NCBI GenBank assembly: GCA_937858165.1 | Contig: CALLZA010000348.1 | Span: forward strand, 1 to 7,258 | From: an uncultured Ardenticatenia bacterium | GTDB taxonomy: Bacteria > Chloroflexota > Anaerolineae > Promineifilales > Promineifilaceae | Length of the DNA stretch: 7,258 nucleotides | Reading direction: 5' to 3' | Shown here: positions 1 to 7,258 of the stretch, piece by piece | Numbering within the stretch: the stretch's first letter is position 1 | Layout: the number at the start of each line of letters is the position of its first letter | Notes under the pieces: model-generated | Seen by the model: only the letters and a program-made list of their open reading frames with translations | Database searches by the model: none | Told to the model about the DNA's origin: nothing | Position numbers and translations under genes: made by a program

Positions 1-1079
<1,079 letters not shown>

Positions 1080-1092
1080 GATTCCCTCAGAA

Positions 1093-1152
1093 TAGTGACT
1101 AGTGGTTAGTGACCGGTAACTAGACTCTAGTCACTAACCACTAATCACTAAC
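1093..1152. repeat. 7-nt-period array forming an inverted repeat, fusA-tuf spacer
   Basis: Starting at 1093 the spacer reads as eight consecutive 7-mers in exact register plus a partial ninth (TAAC), stopping at the fusA stop codon. Units on the left resemble TAGTGAC; units on the right resemble TAGTCAC or TAATCAC. The two halves are therefore inverted copies: 1093-1113 is complementary to 1130-1150 at 20 of 21 positions, around a 16-nt centre (1114-1129). In the minus-strand transcript the one mismatch becomes a G-U wobble, so a 21-bp RNA stem is possible between fusA and tuf. No U-tract follows, so an intrinsic terminator is unlikely. Possible roles are mRNA stabilisation or differential expression of tuf, or simply a spreading repeat family. 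Confidence 0.85.
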
Positions 1153-3231
1153 TTACTTCTTGCCTCGCAAAATCTCCTGCGCCACGGAGTCGCTAACCGG
1201 GGCGTAGTGGTGAAACTCCATTGTGAAAGTGCCGCGGCCCTGAGTCATGGAGCGCAGGCGGGTGGCATAGCCGAACATGGTCGCCAGCGGCACGTGGGCG
1301 CGGACGGTTTGCAGGCCGTCGGAGCGCAACTCCATGCCTTCGATCATGCCACGGTTGGCCGAGAGATTACCGATAACGTCACCGGTGTAATCATCGGGGG
1401 CGACGACTTCAATGAACATGACCGGCTCCAGCAGAACCGGCGCACCGCGCTGAACGGCGTCTTTGATAGCCATGGAGCCGGCAATCTTAAAGGCCATTTC
1501 GGATGAGTCGACCTCGTGGAAGGAGCCGTCAACCAACTTGGCCTTGATGTCCACAACCGGGTAGCCGGCCAGGATGCCGCTCTGCAGCGCCTCTTTAATG
1601 CCGGCCTCAGCCGGGCCGATGAACTCGCGCGGGATAGAGCCACCGATGATGCCGTTTTCGAAGACGAAGCCGGAGCCAGGCTCGAGCGGTTCGACGTCAA
1701 GGACGACGTGGCCGAACTGGCCGCGGCCGCCGGACTGGCGGACAAAGCGTCCTTCAACCTTGTTGACCGCCCGGGTGATGGTCTCACGGTAGGCGACACG
1801 CGGCTGGCCGACGTTGACGGCAACCTTGAATTCGCGCATGAGGCGATCAACGAGGACTTCAAGGTGCAACTCGCCCATGCCATAGAGCACGGTCTGGCCG
1901 GTCTGTTCGTTGACCTGCACCTGGAAGGTGGGGTCTTCTTCGGCCAGGGAGCGGAGGGCGTTGCCCATCTTGTCCTGGTCGATGTTGCTTTTGGGTTCGA
2001 TGGCGAGCTGAATGACCGGCTCCGGGAAGTCGATGGCTTCCAGGATAATCGCCCCCTTGGGGTCGCACAGGGTGTCGCCGGTGAAGGTGTTCTTCAGGCC
2101 CAGCGTGGCGGCGATGTCGCCGGCGCGGACTTCCTTCAGGTCCTCACGGTGGTCGGCATGCATCCGCAGGATGCGGCCGATGCGCTCACGCTTGTCTTTG
2201 GCGCTGTTGAGGACGGAGTCGCCCACGCTGAGGACACCGGAGTAGACGCGGAAGTAGGCCAGGCGGCCGACGTAGGGGTCGGTGACGATCTTGAAGACGA
2301 GGGCGGCCAACGGCTCGTTGGCGTCCGCGTGTCGCGCTTCTTCCTGACCCGTGAACGGGTTCAGGCCACTAATGGCCGGAATGTCCAGGGGCGAGGGCAG
2401 GTAGTGAACAACGCCATCGAGAACACGCTGAATGCCACGGTTGCGCAGGGCGCTGCCGCAAAAGACGGGCGTGGCCGCGTTGCGAATGGTAGCGGCGCGC
2501 AGGGCGGCACGCAGTTCGTCGATGCTGATCTCGTCCCCTTCCAGGTAGCGAGTGGTCAGATCGTCGTCGGTCTCGGCGATTGCCTCGACCATGTCGTGGC
2601 GGGCGGCTTCCACCTCAGCACACAGATCATCGGGCACGGGGCCGACAGTCGGCTCGCTGCCCAGGTCTTCGTCGCGCCAGATGTAGGCTTCCATCGTCAG
2701 CAGGTCGACGATGCCTCGGAAGGCAGTCTCCTCACCGATGGGGTACTGAATGACGATGGGATTCGCGCCGAGGCGCTCTTTGATCATGCCTATGGTGCGC
2801 TTGAAGTCAGCGCCGACGCGGTCCATCTTGTTGACGAAGCAAATGCGTGGCACATCGTAGCCGTTGGCCTGCCGCCAAACGGTTTCCGACTGCGGCTCTA
2901 CGCCAGCCACGGCATCGAAGACGACCACGCCGCCGTCGAGCACGCGCAAGCTGCGCTGCACTTCGGCGGTGAAGTCGATATGACCGGGGGTGTCGATCAG
3001 GTTAATCTGATGGCCGAGCCAGGAGGTAGTCGTCGCGGCCGAGGTGATGGTGATGCCACGCTCGCGCTCCTGATCCATGTGATCCATCGTGGCCGTGCCG
3101 TCATGGACTTCGCCCATGCGATGGATCATGCCGGTGTAGTAGAGGACGCGTTCGGACGTCGTCGTCTTGCCGGCGTCGATGTGGGCAATAATGCCGATAT
3201 TGCGAACGCGTTCCAGCGACAGGTCTGCCAT
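1153..3231 (-). CDS. fusA: Translation elongation factor G
   Basis: EF-G is the cytoplasmic GTPase that drives tRNA-mRNA translocation and, with ribosome recycling factor, splits post-termination ribosomes. The 692-residue product has the normal family length. Motifs: G1 AHIDAGKT (16-23), G2 RGITI (58-62), G3 DTPGH (80-84, with the catalytic His84), G4 NKMD (134-137). Domains II and III follow, then domain IV with a GGRGQFGHV stretch and the tip sequence FHEVDSS near residue 572, which enters the decoding centre, and domain V near the C-terminus. I chose the ATG at 3231 because the protein then opens [20 protein letters not shown], as the family does. The frame is open to 3333, but that would add 34 unrelated residues overlapping rpsG. 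The gene starts 4 nt after the rpsG stop with no clear Shine-Dalgarno sequence, so translational coupling to rpsG is likely. Stop TAA. Confidence 0.98.
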   Translation of the reverse strand: MADLSLERVRNIGIIAHIDAGKTTTSERVLYYTGMIHRMGEVHDGTATMDHMDQERERGITITSAATTTSWLGHQINLIDTPGHIDFTAEVQRSLRVLDGGVVVFDAVAGVEPQSETVWRQANGYDVPRICFVNKMDRVGADFKRTIGMIKERLGANPIVIQYPIGEETAFRGIVDLLTMEAYIWRDEDLGSEPTVGPVPDDLCAEVEAARHDMVEAIAETDDDLTTRYLEGDEISIDELRAALRAATIRNAATPVFCGSALRNRGIQRVLDGVVHYLPSPLDIPAISGLNPFTGQEEARHADANEPLAALVFKIVTDPYVGRLAYFRVYSGVLSVGDSVLNSAKDKRERIGRILRMHADHREDLKEVRAGDIAATLGLKNTFTGDTLCDPKGAIILEAIDFPEPVIQLAIEPKSNIDQDKMGNALRSLAEEDPTFQVQVNEQTGQTVLYGMGELHLEVLVDRLMREFKVAVNVGQPRVAYRETITRAVNKVEGRFVRQSGGRGQFGHVVLDVEPLEPGSGFVFENGIIGGSIPREFIGPAEAGIKEALQSGILAGYPVVDIKAKLVDGSFHEVDSSEMAFKIAGSMAIKDAVQRGAPVLLEPVMFIEVVAPDDYTGDVIGNLSANRGMIEGMELRSDGLQTVRAHVPLATMFGYATRLRSMTQGRGTFTMEFHHYAPVSDSVAQEILRGKK

Positions 3232-3235
3232 GAGA

Positions 3236-3706
3236 TTAAGCCCGGAAGTGCGAGAAGGCGCGATTGGCTTCGGCCATACGATGGGTATCGTCGCGCTTCT
3301 TGACGGCGCTGCCCTGGTTGTTGGCGGCGTCAATGAATTCGTTAGCCAGCTTGTCGGCCATCGTCTGGCCGCCGCGGTTGCGGGCCGCGCTCAGCAGCCA
3401 GCGCATGGCTAGCGAGGTCTGGCGGTATGGCTCGACGGGCACGGGCACCTGATAGGTGGCGCCGCCGACGCGCCGCGGCCGAACTTCGATGGACGGCATG
3501 ACGTTTTGCAGCGCCTGCTCAAATACCTCGACGCCCGCACGGCCGACACGCTCTTCGATCATATCGAAGCTGTCATAGATCAGCGTATGGGCCACACTCT
3601 TCTTGCCATCGTACATGAGGCGATTGACGAACATCGACACGTGTATGTTGTCGTACTTCAGGTCGGGTTCGATGTCGCGCTTTTCAGGACGGTATCGTCT
3701 GGACAT
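3236..3706 (-). CDS. rpsG: 30S ribosomal protein S7
   Basis: S7 is a primary binder of the 3' major domain of 16S rRNA; it nucleates assembly of the 30S head and contacts mRNA and tRNA near the E site. The product is 156 residues, the usual length. It opens [20 protein letters not shown] and carries the conserved [13 protein letters not shown] segment at 76-88, which forms the RNA-binding beta-hairpin region. It ends with the helical [16 protein letters not shown] tail, which is conserved. The ATG at 3706 has a GAGGA motif a few bases upstream (3711-3715). The gene sits between rpsL (90-nt spacer with a heptamer array) and fusA (4-nt spacer). In E. coli S7 represses its own operon by binding the rpsL-rpsG intercistronic mRNA. 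The spacer here is of similar size and strongly foldable, but any such control in this organism is inference. Confidence 0.98.
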   Translation of the reverse strand: MSRRYRPEKRDIEPDLKYDNIHVSMFVNRLMYDGKKSVAHTLIYDSFDMIEERVGRAGVEVFEQALQNVMPSIEVRPRRVGGATYQVPVPVEPYRQTSLAMRWLLSAARNRGGQTMADKLANEFIDAANNQGSAVKKRDDTHRMAEANRAFSHFRA

Positions 3707-3716
3707 AGTTTCCTCT

Positions 3717-3800
3717 GATCAGTAGTCAATGATCAGTGGTCCGTGGTCAGTTGGTCAATCTTGCCCCACTGATCACTGCCCACTGACAACTGGTTACTAC
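3717..3800. repeat. 7-nt-period array forming an inverted repeat, rpsL-rpsG spacer
   Basis: Twelve consecutive 7-mers in register fill the spacer and run into the last codons of rpsL, including its stop. Left-hand units resemble GATCAGT or GGTCAGT; right-hand units resemble CCACTGA or TCACTGC. Bases 3719-3739 are complementary to 3766-3786 at 18 of 21 positions, with a 26-nt centre. In the minus-strand RNA two of the mismatches become G-U wobbles. The array shows the same plan as the one in the fusA-tuf spacer (7-nt period, direct units inverted at the centre) but with a different heptamer. It covers the interval in which E. coli has its S7 autoregulatory site. No U-tract is present. Confidence 0.82.
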
Positions 3801-4231
3801 TTCTTCTTCGCCGGCCCCTTGCCGACCTTCGTGCCATACTTGGAGCGGCCCTTCTTGCGATTGGCGACGCCACTGGCGTCCAGCGTGCCGCGGACGATGT
3901 GATAGCGCACGCCGGGCAGGTCCTTCACACGGCCGCCACGCACCAGCACGACCGAGTGGTCTTGCAGACTGTGCCCCTCGCCAGGGATGTAGGCCGTCAC
4001 TTCGATGCCGTTGGACAGACGAACACGGGCCACCTTGCGCAGGGCGGAATTCGGCTTCTTGGGCGGCATGGTCTTCACCTGGGTGCAGACACCGCGCTTC
4101 TGCGGCGCGCCCATTGGTTGACGGGTCCGCCGCTGCCGGAAGGTATTCAAGGTATACTGCAAGGCCGGAGACTTGCTCTTCTTCGACTTCGAACTCCGTC
4201 CCTTGCGGACAAGTTGGTTAATTGTAGGCAC
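3797..4231 (-). CDS. rpsL: 30S ribosomal protein S12
   Basis: S12 lies at the 30S decoding centre and helps control tRNA selection accuracy; it is the classical streptomycin target protein. The product has 144 residues, against about 124-137 in most bacteria. It opens [20 protein letters not shown] and holds PQKRGVC (43-49), [10 protein letters not shown] (57-66) and [13 protein letters not shown] (99-111). Lys58, Lys59 and Lys103, matching E. coli Lys42, Lys43 and Lys87, are all present, so the classical resistance changes are absent. Asp104 corresponds to the residue that is methylthiolated in E. coli. The extra length is mainly a basic segment at about 26-42, before PQKRGVC, plus a lysine-rich tail. 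The start codon is GTG, fixed by the conserved N-terminus and an AAGGAG site 11 nt upstream. TAG is followed at once by an in-frame TAA. It is the first gene of the str operon. Confidence 0.97.
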   Translation of the reverse strand: MPTINQLVRKGRSSKSKKSKSPALQYTLNTFRQRRTRQPMGAPQKRGVCTQVKTMPPKKPNSALRKVARVRLSNGIEVTAYIPGEGHSLQDHSVVLVRGGRVKDLPGVRYHIVRGTLDASGVANRKKGRSKYGTKVGKGPAKKK

Positions 4232-4242
4232 CGCTATCGTTT

Positions 4243-4248
4243 CTCCTT
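4243..4248 (-). promoter_or_regulatory. rpsL ribosome-binding site
   Basis: The minus strand reads AAGGAG here, 11 nt before the GTG at 4231. It supports the non-ATG start of rpsL; the spacing is slightly long. Confidence 0.75.
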
Positions 4249-4329
4249 AGCGAGACACTTCGCGCCGTCGATGAAGGCCGGCCGATGCGCGCAGGCAGAA
4301 AGCGCTACAAACCGCTGCATTGGAAGGGG

Positions 4330-4341
4330 GCGAACGTTCGC
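4330..4341. repeat. 12-bp perfect palindrome in the str leader
   Basis: GCGAACGTTCGC is its own reverse complement. On the minus strand it is flanked by AAGG before and CCTT after, so the dyad can be extended with small bulges. It could be a dimeric-protein site or a short RNA hairpin that masks the AAGGAG overlapping its upstream edge. Confidence 0.6.
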
Positions 4342-4388
4342 TCCTTATCACCTGCAGTAGTGGACGCGCTCTCTATTCGGTTGTGAAT

Positions 4389-4436
4389 AACGATTGAAAA
4401 TTGGCGCGATTGAAAATCGACGCGATTGAAAATCAA
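4389..4436. repeat. Three tandem 16-nt direct repeats in the str leader
   Basis: Three units of exactly 16 nt share the core CGATTGAAAAT, at 4391, 4407 and 4423. Each core is itself a dyad, CGATT-GAA-AATCG: perfect in the middle unit, one mismatch in the outer two. In RNA each could form a 5-bp mini-hairpin with a 3-nt loop; in DNA they look like triplicate binding sites. They lie about 160 nt downstream of the predicted transcription start and about 160-205 nt upstream of rpsL. Confidence 0.85.
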
Positions 4437-4495
4437 CTAACACTGTGGGCACATGCTATGGGGAAGACAGACACACCCCGCCACGACCCGACAAT

Positions 4496-4536
4496 ATGGA
4501 GGCCATCGACTTCACTACTGATGCGATGGCCTCCAT
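4496..4536. promoter_or_regulatory. 13-bp perfect hairpin in the str leader
   Basis: Bases 4496-4508 are perfectly complementary to 4524-4536 (arm ATGGAGGCCATCG) around a 15-nt loop. In the minus-strand RNA the stem is followed by AUUGU, not a proper U-tract. It could be an attenuator-like element, a protein-binding RNA structure or a weak terminator. No gene on the plus strand needs a terminator here. Confidence 0.65.
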
Positions 4537-4560
4537 CGTTTCCATTCTATTCGATTGATA

Positions 4561-4580
4561 ACGGCAGCCGGAGCCGCCGT
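4561..4580 (-). promoter_or_regulatory. UNCG-tetraloop hairpin near the 5' end of the str transcript
   Basis: In the minus-strand RNA an 8-bp stem (seven Watson-Crick pairs and one G-U) closes a UCCG loop with a C-G pair, the especially stable C(UNCG)G arrangement. It would begin about 17 nt after the predicted transcription start. Such 5' hairpins often protect mRNA from decay; that role here is inference. Confidence 0.6.
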
Positions 4581-4603
4581 CCGGATAAGACATACGAATT
4601 AGT

Positions 4604-4631
4604 ATCTTATCAGAGTCGAGCCGGATGTCAA
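4604..4631 (-). promoter_or_regulatory. Sigma-70-type promoter for rpsL-rpsG-fusA-tuf
   Basis: The minus strand has a perfect -35 TTGACA (4631-4626), a 16-nt spacer, and a -10 TAAGAT (4609-4604) preceded by TG in the extended -10 position. It sits just after the rpoB 3' hairpin and upstream of the str genes. The -10 box lies inside an imperfect dyad (GATAAG at 4584-4589 and ATAC at 4592-4595, against GTATCTTATC at 4602-4611), which may be an operator. I saw no better promoter in the spacer. Confidence 0.7.
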
Positions 4632-4663
4632 GGCTTGTGCGGCGTTCTTCATCAAATTGGGCC

Positions 4664-4696
4664 GGCCGGTCGGCAAAACTCGCCCACCGACCGGCC
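4664..4696 (-). terminator. GC-rich hairpin after rpoB, probable terminator
   Basis: A perfect 10-bp stem (GGCCGGTCGG with CCGACCGGCC) and 13-nt loop begin 17 nt after the rpoB stop. The minus-strand RNA continues GGCCCAAUUUGAU, so the U-tract is short and displaced. Position and strength suggest the end of the rpoB transcript, but termination may be partial. Confidence 0.5.
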
Positions 4697-4713
4697 TAAT
4701 CGTCGGTCAGTCG

Positions 4714-7195
<2,482 letters not shown>

Positions 7196-7258
7196 CTGCC
7201 CCTTATACACATCTGACGCTGCCGACAACCGACCCAGTGGAGATGTCGGTGGTGGCCG
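7196..7258. other. Illumina Nextera adapter with index (assembly artefact)
   Basis: The last 63 bases align without gaps to a Nextera read-through. The 19-bp transposon mosaic end CTGTCTCTTATACACATCT matches 7196-7214 at 17 of 19. GACGCTGCCGACGA matches 7215-7228 at 13 of 14. Then comes an 8-base index slot (7229-7236). The P5 segment beginning GTGTAGATCTCGG matches 7237-7258 at 19 of 22. The order and spacing of all four parts are exact. The few mismatches look like low-quality read ends or consensus mixing with true rpoB sequence. Real genomic sequence ends at about 7195. Confidence 0.95.

Larger units (their letters stand above)
4232..4597 (-). other. Predicted long structured 5' leader of the str operon
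   Basis: No recognisable gene lies between rpoB and rpsL. If the promoter at 4604-4631 is used, transcription would start near 4597, leaving about 365 nt untranslated before rpsL. The leader contains in order a tetraloop hairpin (4561-4580), a 13-bp hairpin (4496-4536), three 16-nt repeats (4389-4436) and a 12-bp palindrome (4330-4341). A 28-codon open frame (4320 to 4234) ends 2 nt before rpsL but lacks a well-spaced ribosome-binding site. The transcript start is a prediction. Confidence 0.5.

Noticed and set aside
1093..1152. fusA-tuf hairpin as an intrinsic terminator
   Set aside because: The stem is AT-mixed and followed by the tuf ribosome-binding region with no U-tract. Terminating before tuf would be unexpected for this operon.
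1516..3303. Long plus-strand open frame (595 codons) opposite fusA
   Set aside because: It is antisense to a clearly conserved gene in GC-rich DNA. The translation shows no domain pattern, and there is no separate promoter or ribosome-binding context.
3232..3333. A longer EF-G starting at 3333 with 34 extra residues
   Set aside because: The extra residues resemble no EF-G N-terminus and overlap the end of rpsG. The family start [13 protein letters not shown] begins exactly at the ATG at 3231.
4382..4390. A DnaA-box match (minus strand TTATTCACA) beside the 16-nt repeats, suggesting an origin
   Set aside because: It is a single box. There is no cluster of boxes, no dnaA or dnaN nearby, and the setting is a ribosomal operon leader. 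A 9-mer with one free position is expected by chance in a genome.
7196..7212. RpoB start codon at 7212 (MCIRGS)
   Set aside because: These codons are translated adapter sequence. IETPYR is an internal RpoB block with several hundred residues before it in the family.

Overview
The window holds a ribosomal and RNA polymerase housekeeping cluster, all encoded on the minus strand. In transcription order (right to left) it contains: the 3' two thirds of rpoB, a 482-nt gene-free spacer, rpsL (S12), rpsG (S7), fusA (EF-G), and the start and most of tuf (EF-Tu), which runs off the left edge. The DNA is GC-rich. EF-Tu signatures (GITIAI followed by HVEYQT, and the IDNAPEER stretch) resemble Chloroflexus-type EF-Tu as I remember it. 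With a long RpoB insertion and an enlarged S12, this points to a member of the Chloroflexota; I cannot name the class.

Layout. Bases 1-1079 are tuf (incomplete). Bases 1093-1152 are a 7-nt-period array folded into an inverted repeat. fusA is 1153-3231 and rpsG 3236-3706, with a 4-nt gap between them. Bases 3717-3800 are a second 7-nt-period inverted array. rpsL is 3797-4231 and starts with GTG. Bases 4232-4713 hold the rpoB 3' hairpin (4664-4696), a good sigma-70-type promoter (4604-4631) for the str genes, and a predicted leader of about 365 nt. The leader contains a tetraloop hairpin, a 13-bp hairpin, three 16-nt direct repeats and a 12-bp palindrome. rpoB runs from 7195 to 4714. Bases 7196-7258 are not biological: they match an Illumina Nextera adapter with its index, so the right contig edge is an artefact.

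Function. rpsL-rpsG-fusA-tuf is the classical streptomycin (str) operon: two 30S proteins and the two elongation GTPases. rpoB encodes the RNA polymerase beta subunit. In most bacteria rpoC lies directly between rpoB and this operon. Here it is absent and the str genes appear to have their own promoter.

Most worth a second look: (i) two intergenic heptanucleotide arrays that share one architecture but differ in sequence, each able to form a hairpin of about 21 bp inside the str mRNA; (ii) the missing rpoC; (iii) the structured str leader with its 16-nt repeats; (iv) an RpoB insertion of roughly 140 residues with an internal 26-residue repeat; (v) adapter contamination that creates a false RpoB start. 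I see no mobile element, CRISPR array, tRNA or rRNA, and no clear sign of a novel protein system.
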